From: Aquatica leii
Taxonomy: Eukaryota; Arthropoda; Insecta; Coleoptera; Lampyridae
Length of the DNA: 64,000 nt
Assembly: GCA_035610365.1 (NCBI GenBank)
Contig: CM069435.1
Coordinates: 67,329,389 to 67,393,388, forward strand
Direction of reading: 5' to 3'
The notes beneath the pieces were generated by a model. That model ran no database searches. It saw only the letters and a list, made by a program, of their open reading frames with translations, and was not told where the DNA came from. The stretch's first letter is position 1. Every line of letters begins with the position of its first letter. This document shows, one piece after another, positions 31,501-44,165 of this stretch. A program made the position numbers and the translations under genes.

Positions 31501-33700
31501 TGCTTAGTTGTAACGATTAAATAGTCAGTTTGCTATATTTCCACTGTCGTTTAGACAACTTTGCAAACGTAGTTGCGTGGGAATAAGCTTTTCGTGGGTT
31601 AGTCAAGTTTTAGTCATGAGAAATGCAAATTTTCATTGTTGCTTAAGTACGGTACGGGTAGCAAGCGGTAGAAAGCAATGGATTAGTAAAGCATACATCA
31701 ATTAAAATTTGCTACAAGCTTATAGGTCTTACGAACCTTGGACGGCCAACTCCTACTAGTCGGAGATAGAGGAGATTTAAATAAATGGAATTCAAAGGGC
31801 GCCAGATCTTATTAAGTAAAACTTCTGTTTTGATCAAGACAGAAGGTCCAAGCTTGTAACTAAATCAGGTTCGTAATTCTAAACGGACCAAAAAAAAAGA
31901 AAGACAAATATGTATAACAACTTTAATTTAATATCGTCAATTATTAACAAGCACAAGAAATTTGTCGTAAATTATTCCATCAATAAATGCCGGAAGTACA
32001 TAGGTTTACACATAGGATGTTTATAGCAAAGAAAATTAAATTGATAATGAGAAATATCTATGATTCACAGCATGCGACTTACAAAATAATTAATGAAAAT
32101 ACTTAAATGGTATTAAAGCATTTATGGTAATTACGTAAGTTGGAACAAGCAAACTTTTGTGAGAGACTTTTATGACACAAATGTAATTAAATAAGACTTA
32201 CCCACAATCCAGTTAGTACTTGTCCGTAGAAAACGTTTTCCTCAGTGAGTCGACCTGGAATATTTATAAACAGCAAATCGTGTGAACACAATGACTCACG
32301 AAAGCAAAAATCTACAGAATTATTAATCAATACTAAAACAAATTAGACATAAAAACTGGTTATCAAATTCTGTTGCACACATTAAGTTAAAAGTAGATAT
32401 TGCAGTCGATTGACTCAAAAGTAACAGTACATCGGAAAAAATTTCACGTCACAGCTTCGTTTTTAACTTTAACGTAGGCTTTCCCAAATTATGATCTTTT
32501 CATGAAGGTATTTGGTCGATATTAACCTCTCATCGATCGAGACTACACCGAAACATTCTAACCGTAACTACCCGCAAAAACAGCGTGATACAAAAAGGGG
32601 ATGCTAACACCGTAGCAGGAGACTTTTCTGAGTAATATCCTATTGTAAGGTATTTATAACACTACTATTAATAATATGGCGAGTCGAGCGGGCACACGCG
32701 TGGATGTATGCCACTACGACGGCATTTTTTTAGCATAAAAGTTATTAGAGTTTGCTTTCAACGAGTTTGATTAGTGCATAAACACTCATTTTGCTAGTTT
32801 CAAAATTATCTAAAATAAACTTCGAGTATCGTCAATATCATCTAAATTTGAATTGCTAATTAATGCTCTTCACATTTAAAAATTAACTAATTGTTAAGTC
32901 GGTTACTATTGTAATACGATCATTTATTTAGTTTAGGAATTATGACCGTATGTGTGTTAAAAGGGTAATTAAAACTCCAAATTATTTAATCTAGCTCGTA
33001 CACTCAACATCAGGCGGTCTGGGTGAGACTTTTGATTTGTAACAATACTGTAACGCAAACGCGTTCAGCTTTTACTACTATCTTTTTGCGATTTTTCTAA
33101 TGCGTTCAGGTAGCGATCAGTACTTCTAAATCAATGATAATTTTAAATTGATACTATAGGACTATAACCATTTATGCCCAATTTACACGAGATTTGGTTA
33201 TCAAAAGTGTGTAACTAGTAGTTACAAGAAGATTTTTCTGTAACGACTACTGATTGTTAGCAATGGCGTAGCCACAAGCTTATATTTATTGTATGTAATT
33301 ACTTTACGGGTGTACCAAAAACTAATTTTTTAGTCAAAACTTTGAAGTTGGTATACCTGTTTGTCTTCGTCTTTCTTTTCTCTGTTATCAATTGTTCAGA
33401 ATTACTAGTCAACAATAAGTGGTAGCTGTAAATTTTTTTTACTTCTTCACGTAGAATTGGGAATGCGGGTTCTAGGGTATTTCCTTTCTCTGGCCCAGAC
33501 TTTTGTTTCCTTCTAAAACTATTTTTTTTTACACGCAAAGGAAGATGGCGCAATGCACTGACTCACACGAATAAATTAGATACTTACAATTTGACTCACA
33601 ATCATCTAGGTCGGATGCTAGCTAAAAAAGTGAGTCGACTATCTACTAAATCATTTCTTTCAACTCCACAGTTTGTTCGTTACATAGTGTTACTTAACAG
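31500..33700 (+). repeat. Dispersed repeat family, copy 2
   Basis: Two sets of matches define it. 31715-32350 is the reverse complement of about 540-1325. 31540-31690 and 32660-33690 match 52190-52360 and 53120-54060 in the same orientation; clear landmarks are TAGACAACTTTGC, GTAGCCACAAG, TGTTATCAATTGTT, ACTAGTCAACAAT and GTGAGTCGACTATCTAC. Divergence and indels are heavy. No coding frame runs through. Ends are approximate. Confidence 0.65.
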
Positions 33701-35539
33701 TAAGTAACTTAACCAAAGTATTATTTAAACTGTGTTATCATTTAGTTATCACATTAAAACTACTTATATTTAATAATTGCATTTAATACCGTAAGTTTTT
33801 TATAATTTTAAAATTAAATTAATTTCGATCCGTGTTTTTTTGTAGGCTAGTGTATTAATTGTTACTTTAGATTTTAATGAAGACAAAAACTTACTTATAC
33901 TTACTGTTTTTAGATAGATGACAAACAATAGGTATCTACTGTTATGTTGCGAATGTTGATTTAAGTAATAATTTTTTTGTTCAATATAATAAAATCACTT
34001 AGTATTTTAATTGTCTGCTGCTAATGATAAATTAGTCCTTAAGGTTAGTTTTTTTGTGTTCTTGTGTTAATCTACACTAAAATATTCTGTTCTAATGACT
34101 TGTGTTTTTGGTCACTTTAACATTAGACCGTAATTTATTATTTTTGTTTTTTCTCAGTATCTAAAATATAAAGCAAAATTTAATTAATAAAACTATAGAT
34201 CAATACAATAAATTTTTTCCGCTTGAAATTTTTATTAATGGCTTAATTTTTTTTATTGGGTTAACTAAAAAGTTAATGTAGTTTAAATTTATCAAATTAC
34301 GTTTCTACAGCTTAATTTGTGTGCAGTGGCTAATCTGGTGTTAACTTATTCTGTGCTATGACTAGAAAAGCGGAAAACTACGTTCTATTACGTAACAATT
34401 TACTATGTGAATAATTTACTTCAACAATCAACACAAGCTTTATAGTAATCATTTCTGGTTTTGTGTGAAAATTTGATAATAATGTTTTCTAACGTGTTTA
34501 ATTACAACGTTAAATATATTTATCGATTGAATTCAAAACTTTTGCAAAAAAATACTACCACGTTGGTAATTAAACTTTCAAAAGTGTCTGCTGTTAATTT
34601 ATTTATAAAATCGTGTAATACGTAATTATTCCGTAAATTATAAAAAAAATATTTTGTATTAAATTTAGCATATACATTTAAACAATACAAACATAATAAA
34701 TTTAGTTGTAAAGTTAGTATCAATCTTCTGAAGTATTAGAATAATAAACAAACTGTACAATATTTTAGCACTTTTCTAACTGATTAAAATATCAATGGAA
34801 ATGTAAAAAGTCATTTAAAACAAAATTGTGTATATTTTTTTATTTTATTTTTATAATACATTATTTTTACCAAAATGTCAAAAACAGATGTGATGAAGAA
34901 TTAAACGGTCTTTCAGTGCAGTGTATAACATTAGTTTTGTGTGATGTTTAGTTTTGTTTGCATGAAACGTAATTTAATTTAAACTTAAATCGTTTATCCT
35001 AATATAAAGCATCTTAATATAAATTGTATAAATAATTTAAATGCCTTTGTTACTGCACATCAACAACATGCACGTCATTTATAATAATAGAGGTAAATAG
35101 AGCATATATAAATTCTAACATTATTAAAATTACTCTGTAAAATCATGTTTTTTTGAAGCTTTGCATTTTGTCTCGAAAGTTTTAATTTCCATATGTACTT
35201 ATTATATATTGATCTTCTTTGTTAAAAATAAACGGACCCTTTTACGTCGCCGATTTGTCGTCAACCGATTGTTGTTAGCTGTATTGCCGTCAACGACTGT
35301 ATTATTATTATTTAAATAACATTTTTTGTAGTAATATAAACAAATAATTTAAAAAAAAAACGTAAAAAGTGTTTTTTCAACTGTAAGTAAAATAATAAAT
35401 AACAGAGTTTAGTTCATTATTTCAAATTTTAAATACAAATTTCAACTAAGAAGAAGTGCATAATAAGAAAAAAATGGTAGCACTATTAGACGATTGGAGC
35501 GCTGCAAACGGCAGTAAAAAATACCTTCTTTTTGTCGTT
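33701..35539. other. AT-rich non-coding stretch
   Basis: No gene or recognised element. A somewhat less AT-rich patch lies near 35230-35310. Confidence 0.4.
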
Positions 35540-38345
35540 GTCTTTTTATGCTCCTTCGGAGCATAGAAGCTGGTATTCCTTAATATTCATTAATCTAATT
35601 TTTTTTCTTCTTCTGCATTTGCTGTAGTGTCTCTCTCTTTATTTTTTCTATCTGTCCTAATTATCTTTTCTTCGGCTTTTTTTTTCTTTTTTTCTCATGT
35701 CTTGCTTCTACGACTCTTCTTACCAGCCTGGTCTGTTTCATTCTAATTATATGTCCATACTAATTCAGTTTTCTCTTCTTAATTTTTGTTTCTATCAGTT
35801 TCTGCTTTAATTCTCCTCTAATACGCTAACTTTTTATACGGTCCATTATTGCCTTTCCCGCAATTTTTCTTAACTGTTTCATTTCAGCTACATTTATCAT
35901 GCTTTTATGTTTACTATTTGTTACCCATGTTTCACTACCGTATAGTAACGTTGGTGTGCTGATAAAATTCTCCCTAGCCGAATATTGTGTTGTTTAGGTT
36001 GTAGTATATTTTTGTCGCCTTTTTTGCTCTGTTTGTTATTTTGAGGTCTGTTTTTCCATCTTTATCTGTTCTTCTTTGCATATTATTGGGTCTCTGTTTC
36101 TTCTATTTTTCTCTTGTTGACTTATCTTTGTACCCTCCATTTGTACTTTAGTTGCTTCTACAATTTTCTAATTTATTTTGAGTTCTTCCATTACTTTTCA
36201 TAAGTTGTTTCGGTCAATTGATTCAAAAGCCGCTTTAAGATCAATAAGCAGAATGTTTAGTTCATTTCCTATTTTATTTCTTCTTTCTATTCAGTTTCCC
36301 AGTATAAAAAAATTATCTGTAGTTTGCCTTTCTCTTCTAAATAGTAATTGATCTTCTTCTAGTATTTTTTAATCTGCCTTCTACTATTCTTGTGTATAGT
36401 TTGAATGCTACTGATGACAAGGTACTATCAAATTCATTTCTCATTATTTCGGTATTACACGTTGGTCCTCCATGTTTGCTTAAATTACTTGCAGCTACCA
36501 TTTTCTTTCTTTTTGCATAAACATTTTGCCATCTCTAAATCTATAGTATCTGCACCGCCCGATTTTTTGCATCCAGATTTTCCTTAGTCCCTCGTCTATT
36601 TTAGTTATGCCTGTTTTTTCTGTCTGGATATTATTGTCCTCCATTTTGTATTGCTGGTTTACCAGCATCGTTTTTATTTCTTTTTATCGTATTTATCTTA
36701 ACAATATTCCCTCCAAGTTTTTATTACTTCTGCTAAGTTTTCCTCTTTTTTTCATTTTTAGAACTTTGATTTTACTCTAGAATTTTCTATTATTCACTTT
36801 GTAACTTTGCTCCATTTAATCTCTAAAGTGTTTTTTGAGCTCTTCTTTTTTCTTCCTTTATTAATTTCTTCATCTTCTTTTTATACCTATAGTATTCTAT
36901 TCTGTCTTGTTCCAACTTTGTGTTGTTATATTGTTTCCATGTTTTTTTTTCTTTAAACTTTTTTCTGCATTTATGCATTCCACCAACCCGTTCTTTTGCT
37001 ATGTTTGTTGACTTTTGATTTTTAGCATGTCTTCTGCTATTTGTAGTACTTCTTCTTCAGATCTGTATACTTTAGTCTTTTTATTGCTATTTTAGTATAA
37101 TTCTTTTTCTCAATTTGTTTTATTTTTTACCATTTTAGTTCTGCTATGTGTCTCTATTTCCGTTCTATTCTCTGTCTTAATTTTCTTTAATTTTGTCTCG
37201 TTTTTCTTGTGTATACTATTTAGTCTATTGTGCTTTTTTCTTTTCTATCTTTTGGTATAAATGCGTATTTTTCTGATAATAGTTGTTGTGAGAAAGAATT
37301 TCTTATCATTAAATCGTTTATATAGAAGAATCTGATCATCCTTTCTCTATTTCTTTTCTTTGTTCATTTTATTAATATACCCATACCCCCCGTCTTATGT
37401 TTTTGTAATATCTTGTCCTCGCATTCTAATTTCTTATTAGTATGACTTTCTTGCTTGTTTTCTTAGTTTTATCTAGTGTGCTTTGCAGTTTTATATAAAA
37501 GTCATTGTTTTTTCTTCCTTTGTTCTTTCCACTGGCGGGTAAAGTTGTATTATGTATCAAGTTTATTCCATTTCCAGCTGTATGCACATTCTTCTTGACG
37601 ATATCGGCTTAAATTCAGTTATTGTTGTCTACACTCTCTCCGAAACTATTAATCCTACTCTTCTTATAGCTTTTTGCTTTATCTCTACCCCAGAGTAAAA
37701 TATACGGTATTTTTCTATTCTAAGTTTTACATTTTCTATATTCTTTGTCTCACTTATTCCTATCAGCTGCAGTTTGATTTTTTTTTCTTTTTTGTGCTAA
37801 TTCATGTTCTTTATTTCGTAGTGATGTATTCCATGTTTCTATTGTCACATTTACATTTTCTCCGTTTTTTCATTCTTTTGTTCTTTTTTCTTTAGTTTTT
37901 TTTTATGGCGGTCGTTTATTTTGTTGATTGTTTCGATCTTCTGTGTTTTGTTAGTTTTTTGGGCGTCGTTCAGTGTAGGTAATTGTTGTCATTTGTTTTC
38001 TTATTTCCTTGTCTTTCTCATTTTTTTGGGAGATGTTGTAGTAGTCGTTTTTGTTTTAATATCTTTATTTTTCCATTGCTTTTTTTTATCAGATTTCGTT
38101 TTCAACTTGTAATTTCTTATATCGTATTATTGCATTGGATCGCATGCTTCTTGATTGATTCATACATTTCATTATTCATTTTCTTTTTTCTGTATTTCTT
38201 TTAAGTAGTTTTAGTTTATCTAAATTTTCTTTCCTTTTAAGTTTTTTACGATTTTTAATATTTCTTGCTTTTTGTTCCATGTTAATAATGCTATTATTAT
38301 TGGTCTGCTTCTCACGTTTCCGTCTTCCGTCCTTCCTAAGCTTAT
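35540..38345 (-). pseudogene. Antisense relic of an APE-type LINE (second family)
   Basis: Broken minus-strand translations follow ORF2 order from high to low coordinates. Near 37.6-37.8 kb is an endonuclease start (QLIGISETK, IFYSGVEIKQKAIRRVGLIV). Near 36.2 kb is reverse transcriptase motif A (LLIDLKAAFESIDRNNL). Near 35.8-36.0 kb is the C-terminal region YGSETWVTNSKHKSMINVAE and MKQLRKIAGKAIMDRI. The YGSETW...LRKIAGK pattern is common in insect LINE ORF2 C-termini. Stops and indels are frequent, motif C was not found, and no target duplication was defined. The plus-strand T-rich frames at 37.6-38.2 kb are shadows. Confidence 0.75.
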
Positions 38346-41300
38346 AGTTTCTTAAATGCAAAATGCTACCAAATCAAAATTGCGGTGTTGCCACACTGTC
38401 ATTAAGGCGAGTTCCAACAAACGTCTCTATTGGAAACTCAATAAAAATGTGCTGCAACGTAGTGTTGTTATTTACTGTCCGATTTCAATTTTTCTTCCAT
38501 CATAAGAATCCGCATTATTTTTTTACAAAACTGTCGATCGGGATATTTCAAAAAATTGTTACTTTATAATAGTAAATTAAACCATGCAAGTTTTGCTGTT
38601 TTTACAAAATTTTCTATTTTCATTAATAACTTACCAAAAAAACAGAAAAAAATTAAACGACTAAATTGTAGTATAAAGTAATAACTTTCTTTGTAGTAAA
38701 TTTTAATTTTTTTGATAAATAAACAAGGAAGTTACAAGAAAGCAGAAATGAATATAAAAACCAAATTTTAGTTACAAAGCAATTACAATTTGTTGTTAAT
38801 GTTTTTGTTAGTACAAATAACAAAACGAAAACAAACATTTTTCTACTTCAATATATTAATAGATTACGTCACAAACCAGTGGAGGTTCGTAAAATCAGGC
38901 TTAAAATGAGCTACATTATTTAAAATGGTTGTAGGAAATGTGAACGTTTTTAGATATCATTATGGCATTATGTAACTACCAAAATATTTTTAAGTTTTAT
39001 CGGCTTCATCAAAATAAAACAATAAACGTGGGAAATAAAACAAGACATTATCGTACCACATCCACAAATCAAAAGAAAAGGCGGTTTTTAATTCATCGAA
39101 ACATATTTTTTTTAATGTACTATAGTATATTTAGCTATCATTCTTTACGACGCTGACCGATTTTGGTTATTATTTTTTTTTATCAGAAAGAAGGTAATTT
39201 TGTAATGGTCTCATTTCAATTTAATCAAATTCTAATAATAGAATTTATGAGAAAATAATTAAAACTTGAAACCTACATTGGGATAAAATTATCTTAAACA
39301 ATGTGTAATTTTAAAGATTTTTAGTGACTATAACCACTATTGTTAACATCGCTAAAAAGAGAAAAATTTTTTTAACAAATAAAAAAAACAGATTTTAAAG
39401 AAATAAATCAAATAAAATGCAATAAAAAGTAAAAAGTCATGATTTTATTTATGTATAATTATACGATGACATTTATATCTACACAAAATTATTTTTTGAA
39501 GTCAATGCCAAACACATTCCAGTTAAATCTATTACAACTGTCAAAAGTAATGTTAAGAATTAAGTCTAATCTTAAGTCAATGCCATACATAGCATCAACT
39601 TAAAAAAGTAATTTTATGTGAATAAAAATGATGTCATTTATTGTAACTAAATTAAATAATAATTTACATGTTAGTTATATTTTTGAAATCGGTTCTTTTC
39701 TTTGTTAATTTTTTTTTAATTATAAATGTCGTGCAAAATTATGTTTTGCAGTTTTATCGATTTGATTTGGTTATAAATTTGGAGTAGGCTTTCCAAGAAA
39801 TTTTATTCCAGTTTTTTCTTTTAACGACAGTTTTACCAATTCATTTTTAAAATAGATTTTACCTTATTTTTGCATCTTTTAAAAACTACGTACGGTAAAT
39901 ATACCATTATATTTAGAACGCATCATACACGTTCTACCAGTCAATCACTACTGAACCGCGGGTTATAACAGCGCTAGCCTTTTCGCACTTTAAATCTGTA
40001 TATGAAAATCTTATAGTGTACATATAAGTACATATAAGACATGTTCTGCAATAATTGTAGCCCGAACATAGAGAAATAGCTACTTAATTTACGTTGTTTT
40101 TCTGTTGTTTTAATGATTTAATGCGCCCTAAAGCTTTATGAACCAGTTGCTACTGTGATACATACATTTGTGGTATATTTAAAAAAACGTAGAATTCTTT
40201 ACTAAAGCGTTTAATACATTGACTTATAAATTTTAGTATGTGACCGCAAAATTATTATATATTATGTTACAAACGAGATAGAAAAATTTTCATTACTGTA
40301 GAGAGCAATGACAGCGTACTAAAACGCAGAACGTCAAATTTAAGTAATGATCAAGGCAGTATAAAAGTGCAACCCAGGTATCTATTCTAATTCACAAACA
40401 GTTATTTTTTGAATTCATACTTGTTTTATTTTTTATCGAAAATATAATATATTTGATGTTAAAAACACAAAAATATAAAAAAACGTATTTAGCAGAATTT
40501 CGTTTTAAATAATTTCTTATTTAGACAAGCCTTAATTTCGATTTTAACAGCAGCTTGTTTGTATTCCATGTTCTCTAATAATTGTTTATAGTTTTTAGAA
40601 TTTTTTTAAGTTAATTATTAATTTGGTGGTTTACAACTTTTTATAAGTTAATCATTTGGATATTATTGTAATCATTGTAAATAAAATAACTTTACATTAA
40701 ATTTTTAGTTTGTACGTTTAAAAAATCATAAATTACGTTAAATTTAATTTATGTCAAGTTACAGTTTATTAAGAGCTACACGCTGTTTTACAAACTGAAA
40801 GGTTATTACACACGTAAGTGTATTTTCATGTTGAAAAATTTTAACGTGTCAGCAAACAGTATACTAATTATTTATAGTAGAACGTTAAACGTTAATGCTT
40901 AAAACATATTCTTAAAAAAAATAAAAAAAAACCTTAACAGCTATAGATTTTTATATTAAATACTAAAATTAAAAAATTAAACCTTAAATAATATTTTTAA
41001 TCTACTTAGCGTATAACAAAATTTTAAATTGTGTTAGGATATTATCACGTCAATCATTAATTTTTTAATACGTTGTTTGTTTAAATTTCGCTTATTTAAA
41101 AAAAATTAACAAAACTATCAAAACTCAAAAATTTTATTATTGGTTTTCAAAAGCTCTTACAATTGTACTTTCAGAAACTTTTTTTTAATTAGAATCAAAA
41201 TAAACAATAAATTTAAACACATATTAATGTTATTCACTGGAACTAATGTACCTGAAATTGGTTGAACGTGTCTGCAACTTTATCAAAAGCGGTTTTTTTA

Positions 41301-42261
41301 TTAAGGTTCTAAGGCGCGATTCTTCTAGACGTTTATTAAAACAAAAAAAGGTACAAATTATTATGAATGAAAAGAATTCAACATATTTGTAGAATATAGT
41401 ATCATGTACATGTTATTAATTGAAAACATTAATTTAATATAATCGTCTTTCAAAACAAATTAAATTAAATAAGTATTTTTTTATGTTCAGGTTACAATTA
41501 TTCGAGCACATGCTTTATATGTAGCAGAACCTTGTAAAACAACTTTGTGACCCCGATTACAATATTTTTATATGTAGGTTTAACGTCCAAAAAGACACGC
41601 GTTGTTATAGCCCACGGTGCTTCTAAATTCAGTACTAATTAATCGGTGAAACATGTACGACGAGTATATTTGTCGTCTGTAATTTTCAAAAATGCATAAA
41701 AATGTAAAACTGCCGTTAGAAAAAAAGAAATAAAAATTCTCGAATGACTTACTCCGAACTTGAAACTAAATCAAGCAGATAAAATTGCAAAACGTAATAT
41801 TACACAGCATTTTTTGAGCGCAGTTTATGGTTAAAGAATGAAGCTTAATTCTTAACTTTTGGCAGAATGTGTTTGGCATCGATTTCAAAAAGTATTTTTA
41901 CGTAACAAATGTTGTCGTTGAATTGTAAATGAATTAGGTTATTCTTTTTTACTTTTTAATGCATTCTATTTGATGCATTTTTTTAAAGTCAGTTCTTTTT
42001 TTTAATTTTGTTTTTCTTTTTTTAGAGATGGTAAGAATAGTGTTTCTAGTCACTGATAACGGAGGGGTAAACCGCTGACTAAATTTTGAACACTCATTTC
42101 TACTAATGTTTATGTACTATAATACATACTAATATACCAAAATACCTCTTAATTCCTATTAATACATCTACAATACTTAAAATACATCTGTAATATCTAC
42201 TAATGATTTCTAATTTCTACACTGATATACTTTTACTTATTATGCCGCTATAAATTGACTA
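38346..42261. other. AT-rich non-coding stretch
   Basis: Nearly 4 kb with no recognisable gene or element. Short frames at 38363-38569 and 38962-39156 lack any motif. Two small GC-richer patches (about 39940-39980 and 41580-41640) are unexplained. Confidence 0.4.
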
Positions 42262-42480
42262 TTTATATATATATATATATACGTAAGTGTTGAATTATGT
42301 GGCACCCACCATACCTATTGCATAAAAGACACCCGGGTGTATAAATTCTTTGATAATATATGTCATTGTGGCATATCGACGTGTATGATGCAAATGGCAC
42401 CCATTTGTATAAAAATACATGTTTAAAATAGTAAATGACACCCAACATTGTTGTCATATAAATTAAATAGTAAAGGTGCC
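42262..42480 (+). repeat. TGGCACCC-rich terminal region, left
   Basis: After a (TA)n run, the motif GGCACC or a variant recurs at about 42300, 42330, 42390, 42430 and (inverted, GGTGCC) 42475. The same motif in inverse recurs at 46120-46440, next to another (TA)n run. The two regions look like the ends of one old element enclosing 42.3-46.5 kb, or two copies of one small element facing each other. Confidence 0.55.
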
Positions 42481-42554
42481 AGTTAGTAAATATTTCGTTT
42501 TTAATTAAACTGTATGTATATGATTATATTTCACTTCTATCATGCTGCTTATAT

Positions 42555-43800
42555 AGAGTGGGTGTTTGAAAAAAAAACATCCCTGTTTTAGGACACTTTT
42601 GGGACACAACTTTAAGTGTCAAACTTGACATTAACACATCAACCCTCTGAACCCAACAACCCCTAAGTTAAGAATTTAAATAAGGGAAGGGGGTTGATCG
42701 AACCTTCATTTAAAACCTCCTGCGATTATCTATGAGGACAGCATGGCAGAAAGTGGTTTTGTTGAATTTTTTTGTGTTCCTATGAAAAACAACCCTCTAG
42801 ATTAAGTAAAGTGGGGGAGACTAGTTCTTTAAAAAACGCTTTGACAGGTCGATTCTTGATTTTTAGTAAATAACTTGAGATATTAAACTTGACATTGACA
42901 CATCAACCCCGTAGCTCCAACAACCCCTAACTCAAAAATTTAAATAAGGAAAGGAACTCGAATGACTTCATTTAAAGCGTCTTTAAATTCTCTATGCGAC
43001 AGCATGGCCAAAAATAGATTCATCCAATTCTTTTTCGTCTTCTTTAAAAACAACCCTTTAGATTAACTAAGGTGGGGAGACTAGGTTCTTAAAAAAACGC
43101 TCGGGCAGATCGATTCTTGATTTTTAAAAGACAATTTAAAATTTCAAATTTGACATTGACACATCAACCTCCTAGCTCCAGCAACCCTTAACTCAAGAAT
43201 TTGAATAGGGGGAGGTCGAATGACCCCTCATTTAAAGCGTCTTTTAATTCTCTATGCAACAGCATAGCTGAAAATAGTTGTTTCCAATGTTTTTTCGTCT
43301 CTATTAAAAACAACCCTCTAGATAAACTAAGGTGGGGAGACTAAGTTATTAAAAAACACTCAGACAGGTCGATTCTTGATTTTTAGGAGACAACTTTAAA
43401 TATCAAACTTGAAATTGACACATCATCCCTCTAGATCTAGCAACCCCTAATTCAAGAGAAGGGCGTCAAACGACCTGTCATTTAAAAGGTCTTTTCATTC
43501 TCTATACGACAGCAAGGCAAAAAGTAGTTTTATTAATTTTTTTTTGTCCCCATAAAAAACAACCCTCTAGATTACGTAAGGTGGGGGTGTTGTTTAGAAA
43601 AAATCCTAAAACACGCCACTTTTGACTTTTTGAACGACACATTTTGGCGTCAAATTTGATTTTGTCAGGTCAACTTTCTAGCCCCAATAACCCCCAACAA
43701 AAACAAAAATTATAGTAAGGTGGTCGAGTAACCCTGATTTTAATGGTTTCTTGATTCTCTACGTGTGTGCATGATTGTTTTTAAGTTTATAAAAATTTAA
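42555..43800 (+). repeat. Tandem array of about five units, 247-264 bp each
   Basis: The anchor phrase AAACTTGACATTGACACATC or a variant occurs at 42621, 42885, 43146, 43405 and 43652 (spacings 264, 261, 259, 247). Each unit also carries CCAACAACCCCTAA-like and AACCCTCTAGATTAA-like phrases and CGATTCTTGATTTTTA. Units are clearly diverged. A single inverted unit at 44030-44165 faces the array across a transposase remnant, so the array probably acts as one arm of a foldback-type transposon. Confidence 0.85.
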
Positions 43801-43839
43801 CATCAAAATTCAGCGTCAGAAGAAATTTTTTTTAGTTCA

Positions 43840-43990
43840 ACAAATGCTCTAATTGTGCGCCACCAACTTCCATACAATAATACAAATTCTGCTCTAAACG
43901 TTTCCTTACATTTTGTAAGATCTATGGCGTAATTTAGCGGCATTCTTCAATATTGCGTCGGCGAAATTTTTCCAGAGACCCTGGTTCCGT
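43840..43990 (-). pseudogene. Mariner-like transposase C-terminus, remnant
   Basis: On the minus strand an open stretch ends NVRKRLEQNLYYCMEVGGAQ LEHLLN followed by a stop. The pattern (RVR-x-RL...C-x-E-x-GG-x-(HQ)-x-E-x-LL) is the typical C-terminus of a group of insect mariner-like DDE transposases. Upstream on the same strand the sequence is related but broken. No catalytic residue is covered. It lies between direct and inverted copies of the tandem unit. Confidence 0.6.
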
Positions 43991-44029
43991 TGTGTAAATT
44001 TTAGTTTCTTTTTACTGTCGCATAGAAAC

Positions 44030-44165
44030 TTGAAAGACGCTTCAAATTAGGGGTGGCTCGACCTATTTTCCATATTTAAATTCTTGAGTTAGGGCACTAG
44101 TTTCTGAGTTAGGGTTTGCTGGAGCTAGGGGGTTTATCTGTTAATATCAAGTTTCACGTCAAATC
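44030..44165 (-). repeat. Inverted copy of the tandem unit
   Basis: The reverse complement carries GACGTGAAACTTGATATTAA, a CTAGCTCCAGCAAACCCTAA-like phrase and TTTAAATATGG, as in the units of 42555-43800. It would pair with any of them. Confidence 0.7.
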
